A stretch of DNA of 12,955 nucleotides, taken from NCBI GenBank assembly GCA_036986275.1, contig BTRG01000063.1:1-12955 (forward strand), written 5' to 3'. How positions within the stretch are numbered: the first letter of the stretch is position 1; the number at the start of each line of letters is the position of its first letter. This stretch comes from BTRG01 sp036986275 (GTDB taxonomy: Bacteria > Pseudomonadota > Gammaproteobacteria > Acidiferrobacterales > SZUA-150). The notes under the pieces were generated by a model. The model was not told where the DNA came from and did no database searches. It saw only the letters and a program-made list of their open reading frames with translations. The position numbers and the translations under genes were made by a program. This document shows, one piece after another, positions 5,943 to 12,955 of this stretch.

Positions 5943-6206
5943 ATGGTCAAGGCTAAAGATGCCCACTCATCCAGAAGAAGGTTTTTTGCGGAAGCCGCCG
6001 GTGGCCCGCAAGAATTGCCGGGAGCGAATTTTCGTGTCAGCCCTGCAGGGGTGAGACACGGGGATGCGCCGAGTAAAACCGGGTGCCAATACAAGCCGGT
6101 CTATTTGAATGTCACGAGAATGGACAGTTATATAACCGTGTGTTTTTTATGGAAAAGGACTTATATTCTTCCTATACTCTTAAGCGATGGTTGTCCGTAC
6201 CGATAA
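5943..6206 (+). CDS. Doubtful 87-residue ORF with a Tat-like N-terminus
   Basis: AGGAG lies 4 bases before the ATG, and the first residues include SSRRRFFAEAAGG (residues 9-21). This resembles a twin-arginine motif, but no hydrophobic stretch follows as a real Tat signal would need. The first half of the ORF (to about 6110) is GC-rich and the rest sharply AT-rich, with an odd composition after residue 57. This suggests the start of a broken gene rather than an intact small protein. A 6-bp inverted repeat, CCTGAT-AC-ATCAGG (5923-5936), overlaps the ribosome binding site and could mask it. The ORF is divergent from marR and shares its control region. No family was recognised. Confidence 0.25.
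   Translation: MVKAKDAHSSRRRFFAEAAGGPQELPGANFRVSPAGVRHGDAPSKTGCQYKPVYLNVTRMDSYITVCFLWKRTYILPILLSDGCPYR
6150..6178 (+). promoter_or_regulatory. Probable promoter of the DUF2892 and GGDEF-EAL genes
   Basis: TGGAAA (6150-6155) and TATACT (6173-6178) are separated by 17 bases and match the -35 and -10 consensus at four and five of six positions. Transcription would start near 6185, about 50 bases before the ATG at 6237. A perfect palindrome, GTTATATAAC, lies just upstream at 6127-6136. Confidence 0.4.
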
Positions 6207-6236
6207 CTATATAAATATTCCAACGAGAGGGTCTAC

Positions 6237-6458
6237 ATGTTTAAGCCAAATGTAGGGGGTATAGACTGGATTCTGCGTGCGGGTTTTGGCGTCACCACAA
6301 CCTATATTGCCTTTATCGATGACAAAATCCTTACTGACCCTTTCGCTCGATGGGCGTTGGGAATTTTCGGGTTTATCTTTTTAGTTACGAGCATATTTCG
6401 CTTTTGCCCGCTTTATCGCCTTATCGGTTTCAATTCGTCCAAGACAGGAAGCGACTAG
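6237..6458 (+). CDS. Small DUF2892 (YgaP-like) inner-membrane protein
   Basis: The 73-residue product begins MFKPNVGGIDWILRAGFG and has two predicted membrane segments (about residues 13-27 and 39-56). They are followed by the characteristic C-P-L-Y-R-L-I-G stretch at 57-64, with a single conserved cysteine. This is the DUF2892 membrane module, found alone or attached to rhodanese domains as in YgaP. Its function is unknown; the association with rhodaneses hints at sulfur chemistry. GAGAGGG lies shortly before the ATG. The gene precedes the GGDEF-EAL gene by only 21 bases on the same strand, so the two are probably co-transcribed. Confidence 0.85.
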   Translation: MFKPNVGGIDWILRAGFGVTTTYIAFIDDKILTDPFARWALGIFGFIFLVTSIFRFCPLYRLIGFNSSKTGSD

Positions 6459-6479
6459 GTCGCCAAGGGTGAGCCGCGC

Positions 6480-8399
6480 ATGCAACTGCGCAACCAGTTA
6501 CTGAGCTATTTTTTCATTCTGATTCTGGCTGTTATAAGTATTTTCGGCTGGAATGCCTATTATTTTGCCTACGATTCAGTGCGTCGCACCGAACATGGAA
6601 TGATGCAATCGCAGCTTACGCACCATAGTGAGATGCTGGCCCGTGAGTACGCTCGTGTAAAAACCCTGCAACACTTGCTCAACCATCTACCACGCCCTGA
6701 ATCGGGAGAATTACTAAATGCATTCCTGGTAAGACAAAACGATAATGAGCCAATCTTCGATAGCGCGGGGATTCTGCCGAAAAAGTTCGATGGAATCGTT
6801 GACCGTTGGCGTGCGCTCGACTCAAGTACTCAGCACCAAGGAAATTTCTCATACGGCGATGATGTTTATATCTGGAGCCGGGCTCCTGTTCCAGGCAGCT
6901 TTTACGATATGGTGGTGATGCGTAAAAGCAGTGTCACTCAGACCGCGCCCCTGAAGACATTGTATTCGCGACTGGCTGTTACCGGTCTGATCGTGTTGTG
7001 GGTTGCGCTCTGGGTGGCATTGATAATATCCACGGTGGTTTCGCGCCGGTTGGCACGTCAACAACAGGAACTGGTGCACCAGGCCAACCATGACAATCTC
7101 ACACAACTGCCAAACCGGCACCATACGCGTCAATTATTGAAGCAGGCCATCAAACAAGCAAAACACGGTAAAGCCACGGTGGCGCTGGTCATCATAGACC
7201 TCGACCGGTTCAAAGAAGTCAATGATGCCCTCGGACACGAGGTGGGTGATCGTCTATTGCAGAATATCGCCCAACGATTCAATGAGTCCATGTGGCAACA
7301 GGACAAGGTGACACGCATGGGTGGAAACGAGTTCGCTATGATCCTGGCAATAGCCAGCGAAGACCACATTTCCCGGGTTGCGAACAAGGTGATCGATTTA
7401 TCGGACGTGCCTTTCGTAATTGACGGGACACCATTGTCGATTGAAGCAACACTGGGTATCGCAGTCTACCCGCGGGATGGCAACAACGCCGATACGCTTA
7501 TGCGCAAAGCGGAAGTGGCCATGTACTCCGCAAGGGAAACCGGTCAAGCCTTCGGCTACTACCAGCCAGAGAACGACCCGCACAGCCGGGAACGGTTGCA
7601 TCTCACGGCGGAACTTCGTGGCGCCGCCGAGCGCAAAGAATTGCTGCTTCATTTTCAACCTAAAATGAATCTGGCAGACGGGAAATTCATCGGTGTCGAG
7701 GCCTTATGCCGATGGAATCACCCCGTGCAGGGTCTCATTCCTCCCAACCGGTTTATTCCTATCGCCGAGCAAACGGGGATCATCCGGCCCTTGACCAATT
7801 GGGTGCTTGAGGCCAGCATGCGCCAATGTGCACAATGGCAGAGGGATGGACACGACATCACTGTTTCCGCCAATCTCTCCGCGCGTTTGTTGCATGACAT
7901 CAATCTGCCAGGTCGCGTCGCCGAATTATTGAAAAAAACCGGGTTTCCTGCCGAGATGCTGGAACTGGAGATTACCGAAACCGCACTAATGATAGACCCG
8001 GGCATAGCTGGCGAAGTCCTGTCTGTGTTGCACGCCATGGGTGTAAAACTGTCGCTCGACGACTTTGGCGCCGGTTACATGTCCCTGTCTTATTTGCGAC
8101 AACTCCCGGTTAACCACATCAAGATCGACATGTCCTTCATCCGAAACATGCTGATCGATCCGGGTGACAGCATGATCGTCAATACCATTATTGACCTCGC
8201 TCACAACCTGGGCTGCACGGTTATCGCCGAGGGTGTCGAAAGCAGCGAGGTTTACAGTGCACTTCACAGTCGTGGTTGTGATGCGGTACAGGGGTATTAC
8301 ATCAGCCGGCCACTCCCGGCTGCGGATTTTAAACTCTGGCTACAAAAGCAAGAACGGGGTCTCCACCCTAGCGCCACAAAAGGGCCGCGCGCCCTCTAG
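6480..8399 (+). CDS. Membrane GGDEF-EAL protein, probable c-di-GMP phosphodiesterase
   Basis: The 639-residue product has a membrane helix at about 9-29, a periplasmic sensor region (about 30-163) of no recognised type, a second helix at about 164-186, a GGDEF domain (about 197-360) and an EAL domain (about 375-620). The GGDEF signature reads G281-G-N-E-F285, with asparagine replacing the metal-binding acidic residue. The inhibitory RxxD is WQQD (272-275). The cyclase half is therefore probably inactive or only a regulatory nucleotide-binding domain. The EAL half has E407-A-L, N465, E497, D527-D528, K548, E584 and Q604, so phosphodiesterase activity is expected. The DDFG loop reads DDFGAGYMS instead of the usual DDFGTGYSS. 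AAGGGTGAG precedes the ATG. The protein probably lowers c-di-GMP in response to a periplasmic signal. Confidence 0.92.
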   Translation: MQLRNQLLSYFFILILAVISIFGWNAYYFAYDSVRRTEHGMMQSQLTHHSEMLAREYARVKTLQHLLNHLPRPESGELLNAFLVRQNDNEPIFDSAGILPKKFDGIVDRWRALDSSTQHQGNFSYGDDVYIWSRAPVPGSFYDMVVMRKSSVTQTAPLKTLYSRLAVTGLIVLWVALWVALIISTVVSRRLARQQQELVHQANHDNLTQLPNRHHTRQLLKQAIKQAKHGKATVALVIIDLDRFKEVNDALGHEVGDRLLQNIAQRFNESMWQQDKVTRMGGNEFAMILAIASEDHISRVANKVIDLSDVPFVIDGTPLSIEATLGIAVYPRDGNNADTLMRKAEVAMYSARETGQAFGYYQPENDPHSRERLHLTAELRGAAERKELLLHFQPKMNLADGKFIGVEALCRWNHPVQGLIPPNRFIPIAEQTGIIRPLTNWVLEASMRQCAQWQRDGHDITVSANLSARLLHDINLPGRVAELLKKTGFPAEMLELEITETALMIDPGIAGEVLSVLHAMGVKLSLDDFGAGYMSLSYLRQLPVNHIKIDMSFIRNMLIDPGDSMIVNTIIDLAHNLGCTVIAEGVESSEVYSALHSRGCDAVQGYYISRPLPAADFKLWLQKQERGLHPSATKGPRAL

Positions 8400-8746
8400 C
8401 CACGGCCAGGTTGCTGCCGCACCGCGATAGCGATACTCCCAAGATATGTTCCCTGCAGGCGCTGGGTGCAAGCTGTCCACACATTACCAGTAGGGATCGT
8501 GGTCGCGGTCAGCACGGCCCTAATTGGTATCCAACAAGCTTTTGCAGTGATCAGAGCGAAAGGCGTTGCGAAAGGCTGTTCAAGTACCGTAGACTTTAGG
8601 AAAAAGGGTGCACTGGTCATTCAATAAGCCCGGCGGATGTCTTGAAACGTCATTGCCACAGGCGAGTACGTCGGGCAGCAGTTTGAATATCGTACGATGT
8701 TGGCCACACCACGTGAGCGTCAGACGCTGCAAGCCAAGGAGCAGAT
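8400..8746. other. Intergenic stretch, possibly decayed coding DNA
   Basis: No terminator is seen after the GGDEF-EAL gene; a 5-bp stem over its stop region (8381-8395) lacks a T-run. In the reading frame that continues that gene, codons stay open from 8400 to a TAA at 8625. After a TGA at 8643 the frame is open again to about 8780, and translates to protein-like text (for example GEYVGQQFEYRTM from 8661). A 9-base direct repeat, GCGAAAGGC, occurs at 8556-8564 and 8568-8576. No family was recognised, and the signal may be chance. Confidence 0.3.
8689..8698. promoter_or_regulatory. Palindrome upstream of the molybdoenzyme operon
   Basis: ATCGTACGAT is a perfect 10-bp palindrome, extendable to 16 bp (8686-8701) with one mismatched pair. 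It ends 48 bases before the GTG start of the tetraheme cytochrome and could be an operator. No convincing -35/-10 pair and no FNR-like site was found nearby. Confidence 0.3.
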
Positions 8747-9319
8747 GTGTTGCGATTTTTCAGGCGTCCCCTGGTGATAATAGCCTCCACTGTGGGTATT
8801 TTTCTGGGTGTGCTGCTGGCCCTGGCGGCCGAGCAGTTTGATCATCTAACCTCCACTGATCGTTTTTGCACAAGCTGCCACGCCATGCAGCTTGTTGCCG
8901 AGCAGGATGTCTACAAACGCTCTATCCATCGCACGACCACGACAGGTATCCAGGCAGGTTGTGCCGATTGCCATGTACCCAAGGGGTTGTTGCCGGCCAC
9001 TTGGGCGCATATTCGCGATGGCACATGGGATCTCTATGTCGAACTGACCACCGACTTTACACCGCAAAGCTGGGAAAGCCGCCGCACCGAGCTGGCGTAC
9101 GGTGTCAGGGACAAGATGCTGGACAATGACAGTCGCACCTGTCGCAGCTGTCATGAAGCCGCTGCCATTAAACCCAGGAGGGAACGGGGACAGCGTCAGC
9201 ATGAACTGGCCGAACGTAATCAAGTGAGTTGTATCGGCTGTCATTTCGATCTGGTACATGTGCCGGTGACACCAAGGGAAAGCTTTTTACGTAAAGTGCG
9301 GGTAGAAGCACAACGCTAA
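8747..9319 (+). CDS. Tetraheme NapC/NirT-type quinol dehydrogenase cytochrome
   Basis: The 190-residue product has an uncleaved N-terminal membrane anchor (about residues 9-29) and four heme c sites: C41-x2-C-H45, C72-x2-C-H76, C132-x2-C-H136 and C162-x2-C-H166. The first site reads CTSCHAM; the methionine two residues after the histidine is typical of the NapC/NrfH/CymA family. These proteins take electrons from quinol at the periplasmic face of the inner membrane and pass them to soluble reductases, or run the reverse direction in oxidative pathways. The length fits NapC/CymA. The start is GTG, fixed by AAGGAG five bases before it. It is the first gene of the operon; the molybdoenzyme follows after 21 bases, so it is probably that enzyme's link to the quinone pool. 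Confidence 0.93.
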   Translation: MLRFFRRPLVIIASTVGIFLGVLLALAAEQFDHLTSTDRFCTSCHAMQLVAEQDVYKRSIHRTTTTGIQAGCADCHVPKGLLPATWAHIRDGTWDLYVELTTDFTPQSWESRRTELAYGVRDKMLDNDSRTCRSCHEAAAIKPRRERGQRQHELAERNQVSCIGCHFDLVHVPVTPRESFLRKVRVEAQR

Positions 9320-9340
9320 ATCAATTAAAGGGGAAACGCG

Positions 9341-11932
9341 ATGCGTATAAGTCGTAGAGATTTTCTCAAAAGCGCGTCGGCCATGGGCGCCATAGCCGCG
9401 CTGGGCCTGAAATTGCCGATTATTGCCACCGCTGCAGGGCGCGCCAAACGCAACGCAGCCGCCACCATCAGCCGTTACTTCAAATCGACCTGCGCCCATT
9501 GTGTCAACTTCTGCGGCATTAACGTCAAAATGGAAAATGACGTGATCCGCGCCATCTACCCTGATAGCGCGCGCGCCGAATATTATAATGTGGGAATTTG
9601 CCCCAAGGGTGTCAGTGGCCTGTTCAATACCTATAACCCCTATCGCATCAAGGCGCCACTGAAACGCACGAATCCCAAAAAAGGACTGGATCAGGACCCC
9701 GGCTGGGTGGAAATCAGCTGGGACGAAGCCTTCAGCACCATTGCCGACAAACTCAAGAAGATCAAACAGGATGATCCGCGCAAACTGATCTGGCAACACG
9801 GCCACGGCAAATACCTGATCGGGGATAAATTTCCCAAAGCCTTCTGCAAGGCCTTCGGCACCCCCAACCTGGTGCATCGCACCACCGTTTGTGAAGCCGC
9901 CCGCCATGTGGCCGACGAACTGACCTGGGGCTATCACGGCTTTCTGCCGGATATAGAGCACTGCAATCTGTTGCTGAACTTTGGCGCCAACTATTTCGAA
10001 GGCGAACAGTGGGCGCGCTGGCTGGATCATAGCACCACCGATGCCAGAGAACGGGGCATGAAAGTGGTGGTGATTGAACCGCGCATGTCGCATTGCGCCG
10101 CCAAGGCCGATGAATGGATCCCCATCCGTCCGGGCAAAGATGTGTTACTGATATTGGGTATGGCGAAAGTGCTGATCGAAAAAGATCTTATCGACAAGGC
10201 GTTTTTGATCCACTACACCAATGCACCGGTGCTGATCGGCAAGGAAGGCCGCGTGCTGCGTAACAAAGACAAGCTGCCTTTAGTCTGGGACAGCACCACT
10301 AAAACGGCCCGGCCTTTTAGCAAAGAGGTTATGCCGGCGTTAACCGGCCGTTACACCATCGATGGAAAAACCTGTCGACCCGCCTTCCAGGTCTATGTGG
10401 ACAGTCTCAAGCACATCAGCCCGGCCTATGTAGAAAAACATGCCGGGATACCGGCCAGCACTGTGCAACGGCTGGCAATAGAACTGGGTCAGCAGGCAAA
10501 GATCGGCGCCAGCGTGATCATGGATGGTCACCGCCTGCGCTATCGCCCGGTGGCGGTGCATACCTTCCGTGGACTGGCCGCCAAGGAGTTCGGCGTACAG
10601 AACTGGCGCGCCGGACTGATCCTGCAAATGCTGTTGGGTAACATCGATGCTGTGGGCGGTATCAATCTGCACAGCGTTTATAAAAAACCCAAATACTTTA
10701 AAGCCTCAAAGGTCGAGTACCCGCCCAAACGGATCGACTTGCAGGAAAGTGTCTATTTTCCACACGCCACGCATAATGTCGCCCAGCAGGTTTTGCTCAC
10801 CATGGCGGACACCAGGAAATATGGTCTGGATTACACTCCGGAGATGCAGATCTTCTATGCCACCAACCGGCCCTTTTCCACCGCCGACGCGAATAAGCAA
10901 TTTACCGGCCTAAAGAAAACCTATAACGTGGTCATTGATATCGTGCTCAGTGAAACCGCTGAATTTGCCGATATTGTCTTGCCCGATCTCACCTATCTGG
11001 AATCCTGGCACCTTTCCCCTACCCGCTACACTCCCGCGACCAAACACACGGCTATTCGCCAACCCGTGGCCAATGCCTACAAGCTGCCCCATGATGGTTA
11101 TTCGATTCTGTGGGAACTGGCAAAACGACTGGGAATGCGCGATGACTACATCAAACAGATCAACAAAAAATGGAAGCTGAAAAAATATCCTTTTAAAACC
11201 GGACAGGACTACACTGCCCGACAGGCGGTGGAACACTTGTGGCTGGAAAAGACCAAGGGCAAAAAAGACTTTGCCTATGCCGTAAAACATGGCTTTGTCG
11301 GTAAAAAACTGTCATCCAAAGATACCTATCTCAAAGGCGTGGAAGCCAAATTCAAGGGGCCGGATAAACCCAAAATGAATTTCTATGCCGAGCAATTGCT
11401 CGAGTCGATGAACAAGGTCAAAGACACCGTCAAGCAACATCGAATCAGAGACATCGACCTCGACAAGTATGCGGTGGCGTTTTCGCCTTTACCCAACGAG
11501 GAGCATGGTTTCCCGACACCACACCGCGAAGCGGCCAGTTATCCGTTTTATCTGATCACCTACAAACGCATGTACCGCAACCAGTCCGGCAATACGGCGC
11601 TGAACCCCATTCTCAATCAGGCGCTGGGGCCGGATACCAATGAGAACTTTGTGCTGATCAATCGAAGTACCGCAAAAGACAAACGCATCAAAGAGGGTGA
11701 CACGTTGGTGATTGCAACACGGCTGGGTAAAGTGAATGCAAAGGCAAAACTCACTGAGGGCATACGTCCGGATACCGTTGCCGTTTCCTATCACTACGGT
11801 CAGCAAAGTATCGACTTTCCTGATTCCGCCAGAAAAGGCACCTGGATCAATTCAGTGTTGGAGTATCATCCGGACGTGGTTTCCGGCATGACCAGTTATA
11901 ACGACAGCAAGTGCAAGGTCTACAAGGCCTGA
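9341..11932 (+). CDS. Tat-exported molybdopterin oxidoreductase, catalytic subunit (PhsA/PsrA/ArrA-type)
   Basis: The 863-residue product begins with a twin-arginine signal (S-R-R-D-F-L-K at 4-10, hydrophobic stretch to about 31) and therefore acts in the periplasm. A [4Fe-4S] site follows: C51, C54, C58, and C87 in ICPKG. Next comes the molybdopterin oxidoreductase core, and at about 745-863 the C-terminal dinucleotide-binding domain. Its last residues include GMTSYNDSKCKVYKA. C184 (TTVCEAA) stands where the molybdenum ligand is expected, so cysteine ligation is likely, as in thiosulfate, polysulfide and arsenate reductases. The general sequence style fits that part of the DMSO reductase superfamily, but I could not tie it to a known substrate. 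AAAGGGGA precedes the ATG. The iron-sulfur subunit follows after 38 bases and is probably carried through the Tat pathway together with it. Confidence 0.9.
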   Translation: MRISRRDFLKSASAMGAIAALGLKLPIIATAAGRAKRNAAATISRYFKSTCAHCVNFCGINVKMENDVIRAIYPDSARAEYYNVGICPKGVSGLFNTYNPYRIKAPLKRTNPKKGLDQDPGWVEISWDEAFSTIADKLKKIKQDDPRKLIWQHGHGKYLIGDKFPKAFCKAFGTPNLVHRTTVCEAARHVADELTWGYHGFLPDIEHCNLLLNFGANYFEGEQWARWLDHSTTDARERGMKVVVIEPRMSHCAAKADEWIPIRPGKDVLLILGMAKVLIEKDLIDKAFLIHYTNAPVLIGKEGRVLRNKDKLPLVWDSTTKTARPFSKEVMPALTGRYTIDGKTCRPAFQVYVDSLKHISPAYVEKHAGIPASTVQRLAIELGQQAKIGASVIMDGHRLRYRPVAVHTFRGLAAKEFGVQNWRAGLILQMLLGNIDAVGGINLHSVYKKPKYFKASKVEYPPKRIDLQESVYFPHATHNVAQQVLLTMADTRKYGLDYTPEMQIFYATNRPFSTADANKQFTGLKKTYNVVIDIVLSETAEFADIVLPDLTYLESWHLSPTRYTPATKHTAIRQPVANAYKLPHDGYSILWELAKRLGMRDDYIKQINKKWKLKKYPFKTGQDYTARQAVEHLWLEKTKGKKDFAYAVKHGFVGKKLSSKDTYLKGVEAKFKGPDKPKMNFYAEQLLESMNKVKDTVKQHRIRDIDLDKYAVAFSPLPNEEHGFPTPHREAASYPFYLITYKRMYRNQSGNTALNPILNQALGPDTNENFVLINRSTAKDKRIKEGDTLVIATRLGKVNAKAKLTEGIRPDTVAVSYHYGQQSIDFPDSARKGTWINSVLEYHPDVVSGMTSYNDSKCKVYKA

Positions 11933-11970
11933 GTAAGGCCCTAAGTAAGATAAGGGATAAGGAGACAACC

Positions 11971-12660
11971 ATGACAAAACTGGTACGGGTGATTGATATG
12001 CAACGCTGCATGGGCTGCCGAGCCTGTATCGCCGCCTGTCATGTGGAAAATCATTTTACGCCCGGTGCGCCGTGGAATGTCATGCTGGAGCATGAAGTCG
12101 GCACTTACCCCAATGTTCGTACGGTGTTTGCCACCATGAACTGCATGCATTGCGAAGACCCTCCGTGTAAAACCGTCTGTGACACCATCAAGGTGTATGC
12201 CATCAGCAAGAATGAACTCGGCGTAGTGCTGATCGACTACGATAAATGTATTGGCTGCAAATATTGTTACGCGGTATGCCCTTATGGTGTACCCCAATAC
12301 AATGAAAAGCTCAGCAATCTGTACCCCGGCAAACAAGCCACCCCTTACGAAAATATCAACAATGATCAACGCCACCCAACGCACCGCAAGAAAGCCGGCG
12401 TAGTGGAAAAGTGTACCTTCTGCTGGCACAAACTGGAAAAGGCAGTCGCCGCCGGCAAGACCGAGCGCATAGGCAAGGACCAGGAATATACACCAAGTTG
12501 TGATCTGGTCTGCCCGGTCAATGCCCGGCTGTTTGGTGATCTCGAAGACAGTGATGGTCCGGTCGCCCGTTACATTGGCAAGAAAAAAGCCACCCAGTTG
12601 AAAAAGGAATATGGCACCCGGCCGCAGGTCTATTATGTGACAGAGGGAGGTGATTACTGA
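11971..12660 (+). CDS. Four-cluster [4Fe-4S] electron-transfer subunit (DmsB/PhsB/ArrB-like)
   Basis: The 229-residue product has 16 cysteines in four groups: C13, C16, C19, C23; C58, C61, C66, C70; C93, C96, C99, C103; and C148, C151, C177, C181. This is the standard pattern of the iron-sulfur subunit of periplasmic molybdoenzymes, each group contributing to one of four [4Fe-4S] clusters. The length is close to ArrB and PhsB. It has no signal peptide, as usual for a partner exported with the Tat-bearing catalytic subunit. Its role would be to move electrons between the molybdenum subunit and the NapC-type cytochrome or the small cytochrome. AAGGAG lies seven bases before the ATG. A longer frame from a GTG at 11911 overlaps the preceding gene and is rejected. 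Its stop overlaps the next start. Confidence 0.93.
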   Translation: MTKLVRVIDMQRCMGCRACIAACHVENHFTPGAPWNVMLEHEVGTYPNVRTVFATMNCMHCEDPPCKTVCDTIKVYAISKNELGVVLIDYDKCIGCKYCYAVCPYGVPQYNEKLSNLYPGKQATPYENINNDQRHPTHRKKAGVVEKCTFCWHKLEKAVAAGKTERIGKDQEYTPSCDLVCPVNARLFGDLEDSDGPVARYIGKKKATQLKKEYGTRPQVYYVTEGGDY

Positions 12661-12955
12661 TGCGTAGAATGATTCTAGTTACCCTCACACTGTTGTTCAC
12701 TCTACCAGCGATGGCGGGTGAAGATAAAAGCAAGCAGAAAAGAAACGAATTTGAAAAAAAAGAACTGGCGCGGATCGCCGAGAAAATCCGCAGCGGTGAA
12801 ATTGATGTCGGTAAGGATTATTCGACCAATGTAAAAACCGGCCGCTTTCATATTATTCATGCCGACAAGTTAATGATGGACTGTACCAATTGTCACTTTG
12901 GGGTTCGCTATCGGGATGATTATCAGGCGGTTGATAAATACAAACCTTATCCACC
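12660..12955 (+). CDS. Periplasmic c-type cytochrome, truncated by the window end
   Basis: The 98 visible residues start with a short signal peptide (about 1-19, ending AMA), then a lysine/glutamate-rich helix, and a heme c site C75-T-N-C78-H79. The frame is open at the last base, so further heme sites may lie outside. The ATG shares its A with the stop codon of the iron-sulfur subunit (TGATG), which implies coupled translation and membership of the same operon. A periplasmic cytochrome here could exchange electrons with the NapC-type protein or with the molybdoenzyme itself. I do not recognise the family from this fragment. Confidence 0.8.
   Translation, partial: MRRMILVTLTLLFTLPAMAGEDKSKQKRNEFEKKELARIAEKIRSGEIDVGKDYSTNVKTGRFHIIHADKLMMDCTNCHFGVRYRDDYQAVDKYKPYP

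Noticed and set aside
5849..6094. 81-residue ORF on the minus strand
   Set aside because: It crosses the marR promoter and operator and is the shadow of the frame that has a ribosome binding site on the other strand.
5950..6110. Riboswitch or structured RNA upstream of the DUF2892 gene
   Set aside because: Several short stems can be drawn (for example GTGTC with GACAC), but the conserved cores of the cobalamin, TPP, Moco, glycine and c-di-GMP classes were not found, and it lies more than 100 bases from the next gene.
8381..8395. Terminator at the end of the GGDEF-EAL gene
   Set aside because: AGGGC-CGCGC-GCCCT forms a stem, but no T-run follows and it lies within the coding region.
8396..8620. 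74-residue ORF on the minus strand
   Set aside because: It has no ribosome binding site and no family signal, and overlaps an equally open frame on the plus strand.
11911..11970. GTG start of the iron-sulfur subunit inside the preceding gene
   Set aside because: AAGGAG before the ATG at 11971 and the family's usual N-terminus support the shorter form.

Overview
The window (roughly 50 % GC) looks like a chromosomal segment of a respiratory gammaproteobacterium. A GcvR-type double-ACT regulator, an SH3b/M48 protease pair, a CYTH protein and a GGDEF-EAL protein are all common in that class. Two separate sets of c-type cytochrome genes point to life on inorganic or otherwise unusual electron donors or acceptors. 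The exact taxon cannot be read from the sequence.

Left part (1-1692). A monoheme outer-membrane cytochrome/beta-barrel gene of Cyc2-like architecture (428-1627) ends at a clear rho-independent terminator. Upstream lies an FNR/ANR/DNR-like site with a well-placed -10 box. A 152-bp hairpin-forming, MITE-like element (266-417), flanked by a perfect 10-bp target duplication, has landed exactly between the old Shine-Dalgarno sequence and the start codon.

Middle part (1780-8400). This holds housekeeping and regulatory genes: a CYTH-domain protein; a convergent, translationally coupled pair on the minus strand (SH3b-domain protein, then M48 metallopeptidase); a divergent GcvR-like regulator; and a minus-strand marR-CDGSH pair. 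The promoters of marR and of the CDGSH gene carry the same 18-bp operator-like sequence. A short Tat-signal-like ORF of unknown nature faces away from marR. It is followed by a small DUF2892 membrane protein and a two-domain GGDEF-EAL protein whose GGDEF motif is degenerate and whose EAL motif is intact.

Right part (8747-12955). A plus-strand operon encodes a membrane-anchored tetraheme NapC/NirT-type cytochrome, a Tat-exported molybdopterin oxidoreductase of the PhsA/PsrA/ArrA type, a four-cluster [4Fe-4S] subunit and a periplasmic c-type cytochrome that is cut by the window end. Together they look like a periplasmic molybdoenzyme wired to the quinone pool through a NapC-type protein. The window shows no NrfD-type membrane subunit. 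The substrate cannot be decided from the sequence, and this operon is the best candidate here for an uncharacterised respiratory system.

Stretches without recognised genes are 1-427 (promoter plus inserted element), 4733-5045 (nothing recognised), 5821-6236 (regulatory DNA plus a doubtful ORF) and 8400-8746 (possibly decayed coding DNA).
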